NCBI RefSeq assembly: GCF_014652935.1
Contig: NZ_BMZT01000006.1
Location: forward strand, 180,961 to 244,960
Direction of reading: 5' to 3'
DNA length: 64,000 nt
Origin: Luteimonas padinae
GTDB taxonomy: Bacteria; Pseudomonadota; Gammaproteobacteria; Xanthomonadales; Xanthomonadaceae
Part shown: positions 38,441 through 47,582 of the stretch, piece after piece
Layout: each line of letters begins with the position of its first letter
Numbering within the stretch: the stretch's first letter is position 1
Notes under the pieces: model-generated
What the model was told of the DNA's origin: nothing
The model's database searches: none
What the model saw: only the letters and a program-made list of their open reading frames with translations
Made by a program: the position numbers and the translations under genes

Positions 38441-39571
38441 ATGCGGGTCATGGTTGCATTCGGGACCCGGCCGGAAGCCATCAAGATGGCTCCGGTCGTC
38501 CGAGCGCTCGCCCGCCACGGATCATTCTCGGTCAATGTCGTCGTGACCGCCCAGCACCGCGGCCTGCTCGACCAGGCGCTGGACGTGTTCGGGATATCCC
38601 CGGACCACGACCTCGACCTCATGCAGGCCGAGCAGGGGCTCCCTGACCTGACCTCTCGGATCCTCCTCGGCATGGCTCCGGTGATCGAAGCCCAGCGCCC
38701 CGACTTCCTGCTGGTGCACGGAGACACCACCACCACGCTGGCCAGCTCGCTCGCGGCCTTCTACGCGAAGGTGCCGGTCGGCCACGTCGAAGCCGGCCTG
38801 CGCACCGGAGACATCCGCGCCCCGTGGCCGGAAGAAATGAACCGAAGGCTCACCACCGCGTTGTCGGAACTCCACTTCGCACCGACGGAGGCGTCGCGTG
38901 ACAACCTCCTTCGCGAGGGCATCGCCGGCTCCAGCATCCACGTCACGGGCAATACCGTGATCGACGCCCTCCTCCTGATGGACCGCAGGCTGCGCGAGGA
39001 CGGATTGCTCCGGCAGGCGATGGAACAGCGGTTCCCGTTCCTGGATCCCGACAAGCGCCTCGTTCTCGTGACCGGACACCGGCGGGAGAATTTCGGCGAC
39101 CGCTTCGAAGCCATTTTCGATGCGCTCGTGCGTCTGGCACAGAGGCAGGACCTGCAGATCGTCTACACCGTGCATCCCAACCCGGCTGTCTCCGGACCGG
39201 CGACGCAACGCTTGGCCGGATGCGCAAACATCACCCTGGCGGAGCCGCAGGACTATCTTCCCTTCGTGTTCCTGATGCAGCGCTGCAGCATCATCCTGAC
39301 CGACTCTGGTGGAATCCAGGAAGAGGCACCCTCGCTCGGCAAGCCGGTCCTGGTCATGCGGGACACCACCGAACGGCCCGAAGCCGTCTCCGCCGGCACT
39401 GCACGCCTGGTCGGCGCCGACCCCGACCGTATCGTCGAGGAGGCGCTTGCCCTCCTCGACCGGCCCGACCATTACGCAGGCATGTCGATGGCCCACAACC
39501 CCTTCGGCGACGGGAACGCGTCCGGCCGGATCGCCTCCGCGCTGGCCGACTGGATGCGCCGCCGTGGCTGA
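38441..39571 (+). CDS. wecB: UDP-N-acetylglucosamine 2-epimerase (non-hydrolysing)
   Basis: 376 residues, the same length as E. coli WecB. N-terminus RVMVAFGTRPEAIKMAPVV, then VHGDTTTT, VGHVEAGLRTGD, VTGHRRENFG, and the C-terminal LTDSGGIQEEAPSLGKPVL. Makes UDP-ManNAc. The ATG at 38441 has GGAG 8 bases upstream; a GTG at 38414 overlapping the previous stop would add nine residues. Overlaps the following epimerase-like gene by eight bases. Confidence 0.9.
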   Translation: MRVMVAFGTRPEAIKMAPVVRALARHGSFSVNVVVTAQHRGLLDQALDVFGISPDHDLDLMQAEQGLPDLTSRILLGMAPVIEAQRPDFLLVHGDTTTTLASSLAAFYAKVPVGHVEAGLRTGDIRAPWPEEMNRRLTTALSELHFAPTEASRDNLLREGIAGSSIHVTGNTVIDALLLMDRRLREDGLLRQAMEQRFPFLDPDKRLVLVTGHRRENFGDRFEAIFDALVRLAQRQDLQIVYTVHPNPAVSGPATQRLAGCANITLAEPQDYLPFVFLMQRCSIILTDSGGIQEEAPSLGKPVLVMRDTTERPEAVSAGTARLVGADPDRIVEEALALLDRPDHYAGMSMAHNPFGDGNASGRIASALADWMRRRG

Positions 39572-40685
39572 GACCGGGAGCCACCGCGCCTGCCGGCTCG
39601 ACCTGATCGCCGGCACCCGTCCGAACCTGGTGAAGCTCGCCCCCCTCCGGGCGGAGCTTTCAGCCAGCCCCTGGTGCGATCCGGATGTCGTGTTCCTCGA
39701 ACAGCACACCGCAGGTGCGTTGAGCAGCGACGTGATGGCCGACCTCGGGATCGACCCACGCCGCATCCACCGCATTCCTCTCGGGGAAGGCGGGAGTGGC
39801 CAACGCCTCGGGGACATGATCACCCGATACGGTGAGCACGTGATGGTCCGGGAACCGGACCTGGTGATCGTATTCGGCGATGTCGACGCGACGCTTGCCG
39901 CGACCATCGCGGCAAAGCGCAACGGATATCCGGTCGCGCACGTGGAAGCGGGGCTGCGCAGCCGCGACCGCAGGATGCCCGAGGAACTCAACCGCCTGAT
40001 GGTCGACGCCATCGCGGACATGTTCTTCACGACCACCGCCGAGGCATCCTCGACGTTGCAGTCCGAAGGCCAGGATCCGGCGCGGATCCATCTGGTCGGG
40101 AACCTGATGATCGACTCGCTGCATCGCGGCCTCGACCTCCCTGCGGGTCGCCGGCATGCGGAAGCGCTCGGCCTCACGCCCGGGGAATTCATCGTCGCCA
40201 CGTTCCATCGTCCGTCGAACGTCGATGACCGCCAGTCGCTGGAGAACGTCCTGGACGTGCTTGGACAGGCAGCCGAGCGCCTTCCCGTGCTGCTGCCTCG
40301 CCACCCCCGTACGGCGGCGGCGCTGGAACGCCACGGCCTCGGGGACCGTATCGGAGCCATCCCGGGGCTGCACCTGACCTCTCCCATCCGGTACCGCGAA
40401 TTCATTTCCCTGGTCGCGGCCGCGCGGCTCGTGATCACGGATTCGGGCGGAATCCAGGAAGAAACCACCGTCCTCGGCATTCCCTGCCTCACCTTCCGCG
40501 AGAACACCGAGCGGCCGGAAACCATCACGCACGGCACCAACCGGCTGGTCGACATCGCCAATGCCGGCCGATACCTGGACGAAGCGATCCAGGCGCCGCC
40601 CGCGCCCCGCCCGGAAATCCCGCTCTGGGACGGCCGATGCGCCCAGCGCATCGCTGCAGTCCTGGAAGCATGGTGGGCACGATGA
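39564..40685 (+). CDS. UDP-GlcNAc 2-epimerase family protein, divergent (WbpI-like)
   Basis: 373 residues from a GTG overlapping wecB by eight bases. Same fold as its neighbour but clearly different: LIAGTRPNLVKLAPL, VFGDVDATLAATIAAKRNG, VAHVEAGLRSRDRRMPEE, ATFHRPSNVD (in place of GHRREN), and LVITDSGGIQEETTVLGIP. The FHRPSNVD form is seen in 2-epimerases acting on other UDP-diacetamido sugars such as WbpI or in the NeuC type. Pairing with WecB suggests two different 2-epimerised amino sugars in the glycan. Confidence 0.8.
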   Translation: MAETGSHRACRLDLIAGTRPNLVKLAPLRAELSASPWCDPDVVFLEQHTAGALSSDVMADLGIDPRRIHRIPLGEGGSGQRLGDMITRYGEHVMVREPDLVIVFGDVDATLAATIAAKRNGYPVAHVEAGLRSRDRRMPEELNRLMVDAIADMFFTTTAEASSTLQSEGQDPARIHLVGNLMIDSLHRGLDLPAGRRHAEALGLTPGEFIVATFHRPSNVDDRQSLENVLDVLGQAAERLPVLLPRHPRTAAALERHGLGDRIGAIPGLHLTSPIRYREFISLVAAARLVITDSGGIQEETTVLGIPCLTFRENTERPETITHGTNRLVDIANAGRYLDEAIQAPPAPRPEIPLWDGRCAQRIAAVLEAWWAR

Positions 40686-41635
40686 ACCCCCATCCGCCCG
40701 CCCGCCGGGGCGGCCTCAGGGCGATTGTCGCCAGGCTGGCCCGCGAGCTTGGCAACCTTGCCCCGGACACGGTGCCCAATGCCGCGTTCGCACGAAGCGC
40801 CCACGCTCCCCTGGCGGCACAATCGGCCGCGCTGGGCGAGACCCCCCTCGTCAGCGTCGTCATGACCTGCCACGACACCGAGCGCCATCTCGACGATGCC
40901 GTAGGGTCGATCCTGCGGCAAAGCTGGAAGCACCTCGAACTCATCGTGGTCGACGACGCGAGCCAGGACGGCTCGCTCGCGCGCCTTCAGGCGCTCGGCG
41001 CGCAGGATCACAGGGTGCGCATCATCCCGCTGCCCGGGAACGTTGGCACCTATCGCGCCAAGAACACCGGCATCCACAGCGCACGGGGAGACATCCTGGC
41101 CTTCATGGACAGCGATGACACCTGCCATCCCGAACGGATCGTGCAGCAGCTGGAACTGCTCCGCAGGCCCGGCATCGTGGCATCCACGTGCAACTACGTC
41201 CGGCATACCGACACCGGGGACATAATCCTGAACCGCGGGCTCCGCGAGCGCCGGGCGCTGATCAGCTTGATGATCAAGCGGGAGGTGATCGATGACATCG
41301 GCTGGTTCGACTCCGTCCGCACCTCGGCGGACGACGAGTTCTTCGAACGGATCCGCCACGTGTACGGAAACGACGCCGTTGCCAACGTGGACCAGGCCCT
41401 GTACTTCGCCCTGAGCCGGGAAGGTTCGCTGAGCACTTCACCGGGCACGGCCGTGGACCTGTCCACCACGCCGCTGGATGGTGGGCCGTCACCGCTTTCC
41501 GCCGCCCGGCAGGCCTACGTCCAGTCGTACCTCGCGTGGTACAGGCACCTCGGGGCGGCTGGCATGCGCCCTTACATTCCACGTACCCTCGCCCACGGGC
41601 GGCCCTTCCCGGCCGCCCCTTGCCTGACCCGATGA
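40682..41635 (+). CDS. Glycosyltransferase family 2 protein
   Basis: 317 residues; ATG overlaps the previous stop (ATGA). GT-A core LVSVVMTCHDTERHL, LIVVDDASQDGS, RAKNTGIHSARGDILAFMDSDDT (split at ILAF) with the DXD-like SDD, and DDEFFERI as the likely catalytic base region. No membrane helices. It resembles the GT2 half of the 946-residue protein encoded at 47583-50423 (same GTYRAKNTG / GTYVARNRG pattern), so the two may be related. Possibly adds one sugar in the cytoplasm. Confidence 0.82.
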   Translation: MNPHPPARRGGLRAIVARLARELGNLAPDTVPNAAFARSAHAPLAAQSAALGETPLVSVVMTCHDTERHLDDAVGSILRQSWKHLELIVVDDASQDGSLARLQALGAQDHRVRIIPLPGNVGTYRAKNTGIHSARGDILAFMDSDDTCHPERIVQQLELLRRPGIVASTCNYVRHTDTGDIILNRGLRERRALISLMIKREVIDDIGWFDSVRTSADDEFFERIRHVYGNDAVANVDQALYFALSREGSLSTSPGTAVDLSTTPLDGGPSPLSAARQAYVQSYLAWYRHLGAAGMRPYIPRTLAHGRPFPAAPCLTR

Positions 41636-41654
41636 AGAAGGAACGAGAAACGAC

Positions 41655-43847
41655 GTGAGTAGCATTTCCCGTACGTTTCGCCGGGCAGTCGCCTGGCTGG
41701 CGGAGAGCTCGATCGCCGCCTCGCACCTCCTGCTTGGAGCGGGCGTCGCCCTCGGCGTCCTGGGGACGTACAGGTACGCCAGCGACCATTTCCAGATGGA
41801 TTCATTCGGCGCGACCGGCCTGCTGGTCGCGGCCCTGCTCATCGCACTGGCCGTGGCCGGCAGCATCGGATCGATCCACCTGGCCAAGCGCCGCACGCCC
41901 CTGGATCCGCGCATCTTCGTACCGGCCGTGCTCCTCGGTGGACTCGCCATCCACCTGGTCCTGGTCGCCACGATCAAGCCGCAATGGGGAACCGACTATC
42001 TCCGCTACTGGGAGTACGCCCAGGAACTGATCAGGCGCGGGGAGTACAGCGGGCTGAACGCTCCCTACTATTCCCGCAGCCTGTTCATTCCCTATCCCAT
42101 CATCAGGATTTTCGGCCCCGAGGCCACGCTTGTCCTGAAACTGGTCAACGTTGTCCTGCTCGGCGCGATGCAGTTCATCGTCTACGACATCCTGCGCAGG
42201 ATCAGGAGCCACCAGGCCGCGCAGGCCGGCAGCCTGATCCTTCTCCTGGCCCCGCTGCCGGCATACGTCACCCTGATTCCGAGCCACGACCTCTGGGGCA
42301 CGTTCTTCCTCACGACCACCGTCTGGCTGGCCGTCTGTGCAATCGATGCCTCCAGGAGGCGGCCGGCACGCTGGTGCCTCTGGGTGGCACTCGCCGCGGC
42401 GGCTGGCGCCATCGCCTTCCTGACCGAAGTGCAGCGGAACATGGGGCTGATCTTCTGCGTCGGACTCCTTCTCGCGGCCAGCCTTGATTGGGCCGCGCAC
42501 GCATCCCGGGGGTATGCAGACGGCTCCCGGCATCCACGCCAGTCGCTGCTGGCCGTGTGCATCGCGGCACTCTGCCTCGCGGGCTTCGTCGGCGCCAGCC
42601 TGGCCGACCGGAGCCTGAAACTGAATTCCGAAGCCCGTCCCATCCTGACCAACATGAAATTCGCCGCGAATGGCGGCGGCATGGGCAACGGGAAAAGTGA
42701 CTGGTTCGCCCGCTTCAGGGATCGCTTCATAGACAAGCAGGCCTCGGCCGAAGAGGCCAGGGACTTTGCACGCTCCAGCGCGCTGTCGAGTTGGGCGCTC
42801 CAGCCCGCGGACAGGGCGACGCGCCTGGCCGTACATGCGTCGCGCCTCTTCAGCATGACCTACCCACGGGACTGGAACTGGGTGCTGCGCAAGCCCGAAG
42901 GACGGTCCGAAGCCACCAGGCAGGCCCTGATCTTCTATGCCGACGCCTTCGGCCTGGCATTCGGACTCCTGCTCGTCTTTGCCATCGCGAGGCTCGCAAG
43001 CTGGAGGCGCCCCGCACCGAGCGTGGTCAGCGCATTTTCCATGCTGCTGGTGGCGGTTTCGCTCATCCTGCTGCTCGTGTTCGAGAACAAGCCCTACAAC
43101 ATCTTTCCGATCTGGATCTTCGGTGCGCTGGCCATCGGCCTGGCATTCTCCGCAGGGCACCGGGACACGGCTGCTCCGCTCCGCGCACCTGGACTGCTGT
43201 CGAATCCCGGACTCGGCGGAGGCATCCTGATCGCTGTCGCAGCCCTGGTACTGCCCTTCGCTGTGAGGGGCGCCTATTCCGTCGCCGACGGACGCCTGCT
43301 GTCGGACTGGACGTTCGAGGCGATACAGCAGGAGTCACCCGTGAACCCGCACTGGGCTGCGGAACTGGTTGGCGCGCGGCCCGAGGCATTCGACGCGCAC
43401 GCCTACGACCCGGACACCCTGGGCCAGAACTACATCAGCCAGTCGGGCGAGGACGGGGACCGGATCCGCAGGTATGCCGGCGACGCCGTGACCCGGATGC
43501 AGTTCCCGGCCCCGGTGCGCAGCGGCGACTCCCTGCACATGTCCACACCCGTCTGCACCGGCCGTTCGGGGCGGACCCGGCTGGAGTTCTTCATTTATTC
43601 CCCGGCCTCCCTCTCCGCGGACGATGCCGATTTCACCCTGGACATCACCAGCGATGGCAGGCAATCCCCCGGCATCCGCATCCCTCTCGAGGGAAGGAAC
43701 TTCCAGCGCTTCGTAGTCGACCATGCATTCGCGGGGGGCGCATGCCATGTATTCTCGCTGCGCCTGCATGCGAACTCGCCCGGCTCCCTCGATGGAACGG
43801 ATCATGGTCCTTTCATCGAGGTCTGGATGCCAAGGCTGATCCACTGA
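41655..43847 (+). CDS. GT-C-like (GT39/PMT-type) membrane protein with C-terminal periplasmic domain
   Basis: 730 residues from a GTG. Two N-terminal helices, a first large loop with GTDYLRYWEYAQ (acidic residues where GT39/ArnT enzymes have their catalytic aspartate), about ten further helices to residue about 540, then a periplasmic beta-rich domain (about 560-730) with cysteines CTGRSGRT and GGACHVF. Likely transfers a sugar from undecaprenyl phosphate to the glycan in the periplasm, completing the GtrB-like/SMR-like route. Not similar to the two paralogues in cluster 1. Converges on the PP-loop gene, 26 bases away. Confidence 0.72.
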   Translation: MSSISRTFRRAVAWLAESSIAASHLLLGAGVALGVLGTYRYASDHFQMDSFGATGLLVAALLIALAVAGSIGSIHLAKRRTPLDPRIFVPAVLLGGLAIHLVLVATIKPQWGTDYLRYWEYAQELIRRGEYSGLNAPYYSRSLFIPYPIIRIFGPEATLVLKLVNVVLLGAMQFIVYDILRRIRSHQAAQAGSLILLLAPLPAYVTLIPSHDLWGTFFLTTTVWLAVCAIDASRRRPARWCLWVALAAAAGAIAFLTEVQRNMGLIFCVGLLLAASLDWAAHASRGYADGSRHPRQSLLAVCIAALCLAGFVGASLADRSLKLNSEARPILTNMKFAANGGGMGNGKSDWFARFRDRFIDKQASAEEARDFARSSALSSWALQPADRATRLAVHASRLFSMTYPRDWNWVLRKPEGRSEATRQALIFYADAFGLAFGLLLVFAIARLASWRRPAPSVVSAFSMLLVAVSLILLLVFENKPYNIFPIWIFGALAIGLAFSAGHRDTAAPLRAPGLLSNPGLGGGILIAVAALVLPFAVRGAYSVADGRLLSDWTFEAIQQESPVNPHWAAELVGARPEAFDAHAYDPDTLGQNYISQSGEDGDRIRRYAGDAVTRMQFPAPVRSGDSLHMSTPVCTGRSGRTRLEFFIYSPASLSADDADFTLDITSDGRQSPGIRIPLEGRNFQRFVVDHAFAGGACHVFSLRLHANSPGSLDGTDHGPFIEVWMPRLIH

Positions 43848-43873
43848 GTGATGGGTTCCCGCGGTTGCCGGGC

Positions 43874-44923
43874 CTACGCTCCCTGGCGGTCCGACACCCA
43901 CGCCTTCAGCGCCGAATCGTCGCCCATGGCCTCGATCCCGTAGTCCTCCAGCTTTGCCATGAAGTACGGCCGCAGGTGGTCCGGAACATACCTGATCGAG
44001 TCCTCGTACCACTTGTCGACCCAGGAAATATTCTTGTCGATCCGGTCGAGTACCGGATGACTGAGCGTTCCCGTCCGCACCGACCACAGCAGCGACGGCA
44101 GCATGGGGATGATGTCGTTCGACAGCTTGAGCTCGGACTCCCTGCAGGGCGGGATGGCATGGCCCTGCAGCGCGTTCTTCCGGTAGCACTTCATGCAGTC
44201 GTTGCAGGGCTTCCCGTCGGTGCCCCTCATGCAACCCATGGCGAACCTGTTCTCCTGCGCGATCCTGGTCGTCACGACTTCGCTCATTCCCGCACACGGG
44301 GCGCAGTAGTACAGGCCCGCGGCTTCGAACCTCCGCTGCAGGCCCGACAGGTCACGCGCCCTGTACTTCGTGCCGTGCCCCCCGGCGCCGTAGAGATACA
44401 GGGTTTCCAGCACGTTCCCGTCGGCCACGGTCCCGAAGTCGTAGTAGTCCGCGAACAGGATGGCCGTCACCATGAAGGCGCCCGTGCCGTAGAAACCGTG
44501 CTTCCTGCCGAAGGTCCCCGCGAGCTCGTCGCTGTTGGTCAGTACTGAAACACCCCCCACTTCGTGTAGCGCAAGCAGCGCGTTGTCGAACCTGTGCAAC
44601 TTGCTGGGGTTGGCGACGCGGGTATAGATGGGCGTCGGATCGGGCAGCAGGTAACAGGCGGCCGTGGAGTCGCATCCGCCCGAATAGGCCAGGCCCACCT
44701 TGGTGCCGAAAGGCCTGGGACTGATCCCGCCACCCTCGCTCCCACGCTCTCCAAGCCCGGACACCAGCAGGTATTCGGCAAGGGCCAGCAACGCGGGATG
44801 CGGCAGTTCGAATCCCGCGGGAACCTCCCACCAGAGCAGCTTCCTGGGGTGCCTGAAGCACAGCCTGCCGTGTTCAACCTGCCACATGGGTTCCTCAGTG
44901 CTTACCACTTCCGGCTCCGGCAT
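43874..44923 (-). CDS. PP-loop (adenine nucleotide alpha-hydrolase) enzyme with cysteine cluster
   Basis: 349 residues; ATG at 44923 overlaps the acyltransferase stop (TGATG). ATP-pyrophosphatase loop LAYSGGCDSTAA at 79-89 (SGGCDS 81-86). A cysteine group C207-x2-C210, C231, C240-x2-C243-x2-C246 could bind zinc or an Fe-S cluster. The PP-loop activates a carbonyl or carboxyl by adenylation. In LPS loci the known PP-loop enzymes are WbpG-type amidotransferases, but this protein lacks their overall look; it may belong to a domain of unknown function such as DUF6395. No glutaminase partner gene is present. Confidence 0.65.
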   Translation of the reverse strand: MPEPEVVSTEEPMWQVEHGRLCFRHPRKLLWWEVPAGFELPHPALLALAEYLLVSGLGERGSEGGGISPRPFGTKVGLAYSGGCDSTAACYLLPDPTPIYTRVANPSKLHRFDNALLALHEVGGVSVLTNSDELAGTFGRKHGFYGTGAFMVTAILFADYYDFGTVADGNVLETLYLYGAGGHGTKYRARDLSGLQRRFEAAGLYYCAPCAGMSEVVTTRIAQENRFAMGCMRGTDGKPCNDCMKCYRKNALQGHAIPPCRESELKLSNDIIPMLPSLLWSVRTGTLSHPVLDRIDKNISWVDKWYEDSIRYVPDHLRPYFMAKLEDYGIEAMGDDSALKAWVSDRQGA

Positions 44924-46953
44924 CAGCGCTCCACTGCCTTGAGGATGCGCTCGATCTTCTCCTCCAAGGGAATCGCCAGGGTCTGCGCATAGGTCGCCGT
45001 GAGGTGGTGCGTATCGCGCCACACGAACACATTGCCAACGACCGGCTCGCACAGCTCGGCTCCGCAGATGTAGTCGGTCATGTCGACGAGCAGGGCACCC
45101 GGATGGTTCTCCGCGGCGATCACCAGCGGGTCGACCGGCGGGATCGCGGCGTTCCTCGGATGGGCGCATCCCACCGATGTCGCCCCGGCAGCGGCCATGC
45201 ATTCGGTCGGAAGCGGCTTCATCCGCGGCGTGTCGCGGATGGCAATCACCGACGCTCCCCCGCGCTCAAGGTCCTGCCACAGGGCCGTGATCCATCCCGC
45301 GACCTGTCGCGCACCCTCCGCCCTGCCCTCGTGCAGGTTGGTCAACGATCCCCAGGAATGCGCGAACACGACCACGTCCGGCGCATGGGCGATCACCTGC
45401 TCGATCGCACCCCGGTTCCAGTCGATGCACGACTGCATCTGGTCGGTCAGCCCGGCATCCAGACCAATGCGGGCCATGGGGCAGGCCGACTTGGTGATCG
45501 CGGTCAGCCTCCAGCCCCTGCGTTGCGCGATGACGTCAAACGCCGGGATCCAGTGCACTGCGTGGGAATCGCCGACGATCACCATGTGCCGCTCCCCTGC
45601 CTTGTTCCCGTACCGGCACTCGCGCACCTCCGGATCGGTCAGGCTGGCGATGCATCCATCACGATAGGCCAGCGACTGGTCCTTGGTCGCCTGCAGCGGC
45701 TGGGGGAGGAAGGGAACCGAGGGGTCGTAGAGGACGCCCGCGAAGATCGCCATCGCGCCGGGGTGGGTTGCCTCTTCCACGGCCGCTCCAGCGCCGGTCT
45801 CCGTGCGCAGGCGCACCTGGTTGAGCACGAACAGCGCCGAAGCCACGCTCCAGGCGATGCACGCGGCGGCAAGGGCGAAGGCGGCCAGGCGCTTCGGGCT
45901 CGGGAAGCCGGGCTCCCGGAACCTGTCTTCGACGAGGTACTTGGACTGGTGCGCGAACGCGGTCGAGACCGCGACCACGATCACTCCGTCGATGATGCCC
46001 AGGTCCCGGCCGGAGATCTCCTGGTAGAAGATGACCACCGGCCAATGCCACAGGTACAGCGAATAGGAGATGTCGCCGAAGTACTGGAACGGACGCGTCT
46101 TCAGCAGCGCATAGGCGCCCCAGCGGGATTGCCCCGACACGAGCACCAGCGCCGCACCAACCGTAGGCAGGGCCGCGTGGTAGCCGGGGAACACGGTGCT
46201 GGTGTCGAAGGTCGCCGCTGCCAGCACGATCGCCGCGATCCCCAGGTAACCCGCCGCCAGCTTCGCGCGCTCCGGAAGCCCCTGCCAGCGGGTGAACACC
46301 GCGAGCGCACCTCCGATCGCGAGTTCCCAGGCCCTCGTCGTGGTCGCGAAGTAGCCGAAGCCCGGGCTCTTCGCGGTGACGTGGATCGAGTGCAGCAGCG
46401 AGAGCAGGCCGATGCCAACGACCAAGGCGCCGAACACGAGGCGCGGGCGGTTCCTAGCCGCCGGAAGCCACCATGCCATCGCGAGCAGGAGCGGCCAGAC
46501 GATGTAGTACTGCTCCTCGACCGACAGCGACCAGTAATGCTGCAGTGGGCTCGGAGCAGATTCCAGGGCGAGGTAGTCGACCGAATTCGCGACCAGCCAC
46601 CAGTTCTCGAAGTACAGGGCGCTGGCAATGATCTCGTGCGCCGTCCCTTGCCAGCGGACGACGGGGAGTACCGAGATGCAGGTGGCGACCGCGACCAGCA
46701 CCAGCGTCGCTGCCGGCAGGAGGCGCTTGATGCGCTTCACGTAGAAGTCGAGGACCGAGACCCTGCCATTCCGCTCGGCGTCGCGCAGCAGCAGTCCGGT
46801 GATCAGGTATCCGGAAATGACGAAGAAGACATCGACGCCGACGTACCCGCCCGGCAGCGCCGTCGGCCAGACATGGAAGACCAGGACGACGAGCACCGCG
46901 ATGGCGCGAAGACCCTGGATCTCCGGCCTGAAGCCACCCGCGCGAGCTGTCAT
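44923..46953 (-). CDS. OafA-type O-acyltransferase with C-terminal SGNH domain
   Basis: 676 residues. Acyltransferase-3 membrane domain (1-380) with FRPEIQGLRAIAVLVVLVFH (RPEIQGLRAIAV), FFVISGYLIT and RIKRLLPA; the conserved histidine in LVFHVWP is present. Residues about 420-676 form an SGNH hydrolase-like domain: VIVGDSHAVHWIPAF (Ser block) and TVWRDTHHLT-like VWRDTHHLTATYA near the end (Asp-x-x-His). Such fusions O-acetylate O-antigen in the periplasm. First gene of a two-gene minus-strand unit with the PP-loop gene. Confidence 0.9.
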   Translation of the reverse strand: MTARAGGFRPEIQGLRAIAVLVVLVFHVWPTALPGGYVGVDVFFVISGYLITGLLLRDAERNGRVSVLDFYVKRIKRLLPAATLVLVAVATCISVLPVVRWQGTAHEIIASALYFENWWLVANSVDYLALESAPSPLQHYWSLSVEEQYYIVWPLLLAMAWWLPAARNRPRLVFGALVVGIGLLSLLHSIHVTAKSPGFGYFATTTRAWELAIGGALAVFTRWQGLPERAKLAAGYLGIAAIVLAAATFDTSTVFPGYHAALPTVGAALVLVSGQSRWGAYALLKTRPFQYFGDISYSLYLWHWPVVIFYQEISGRDLGIIDGVIVVAVSTAFAHQSKYLVEDRFREPGFPSPKRLAAFALAAACIAWSVASALFVLNQVRLRTETGAGAAVEEATHPGAMAIFAGVLYDPSVPFLPQPLQATKDQSLAYRDGCIASLTDPEVRECRYGNKAGERHMVIVGDSHAVHWIPAFDVIAQRRGWRLTAITKSACPMARIGLDAGLTDQMQSCIDWNRGAIEQVIAHAPDVVVFAHSWGSLTNLHEGRAEGARQVAGWITALWQDLERGGASVIAIRDTPRMKPLPTECMAAAGATSVGCAHPRNAAIPPVDPLVIAAENHPGALLVDMTDYICGAELCEPVVGNVFVWRDTHHLTATYAQTLAIPLEEKIERILKAVER

Positions 46954-47019
46954 CCTGTCCGTTCCGGATCCATGCAGAGACAGGCAGCCATTGCCGCTCC
47001 TCGTGCCACCCTGCCCGTA

Positions 47020-47514
47020 TCAGTCAACCGACTGGCGGATGTAGAGCGAAGAGGTGGCCGCCGGGTCGTTGAGCGGCGGACCGGCCTCGGCGGACCGGAT
47101 CAGGGCGCTGATCGACTCGCCCCCCGCCTTGCGATAGGCCAGGCGGATGCCGTTCCCGTCCACGAGTCCCTTGCGGGTCGTGAAGCCGGCTTCCTCGAAT
47201 ACCTGCGTGGCATGCGCGTCGGTTTCCTCTGCCGTGGCTCCCAGCATTTCGACGAACACCTGCCTCTGCTTGGTCCCGTCCTCGAGCGTGCGGATGCGGT
47301 CGTAGCGGATGGAGGCCGCACTCCGCTGCGCAAGGCTCTCAAGTGCCTGGTCGAACTGGTCGGCTGGGGCGGGCTTGCGCGCCGACTGCTGCGTGCCGGC
47401 CTGCAGGCTGGGCGCCTGGCCCTGGCCCGCCGGCTGCGCCGGCTGCGCCGGCTGGTCTGCGCCGCACGCGGCGAGGGCAAGGGAAACGCTGGCGAGGACG
47501 ATGAATTTGCGCAT
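47020..47514 (-). CDS. Small lipoprotein of unknown function
   Basis: 164 residues. Lipoprotein signal with lipobox LAAC (residues about 14-17), then a low-complexity linker of (Q)PAQPAQPAGQG, then a mainly helical domain rich in alanine. Segment RTLEDGTKQRQVFVEML and a C-terminal beta-like part. Start ATG at 47514; longer in-frame starts would not give a signal peptide. 68 bases after the end of the large glycosyltransferase gene on the same strand, so perhaps the last gene of that operon. No family recognised. Confidence 0.72.
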   Translation of the reverse strand: MRKFIVLASVSLALAACGADQPAQPAQPAGQGQAPSLQAGTQQSARKPAPADQFDQALESLAQRSAASIRYDRIRTLEDGTKQRQVFVEMLGATAEETDAHATQVFEEAGFTTRKGLVDGNGIRLAYRKAGGESISALIRSAEAGPPLNDPAATSSLYIRQSVD

Positions 47515-47582
47515 GATGATGATTCCGGCTGGAAGCTGCTTGGAGGAAAACACACGGAGGCCCCTGGAGGAGCGCGATTCTA

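Noticed and set aside
38441..40685. The two adjacent epimerase genes as a recent tandem duplication
   Set aside because: They share only family motifs; key segments differ (GHRREN versus FHRPSN), so they are old paralogues with probably different substrates.
44800..44830. A GTTCGAATCC-like word resembling a tRNA T-loop
   Set aside because: It lies within the PP-loop coding sequence and no cloverleaf or acceptor stem can be drawn around it.
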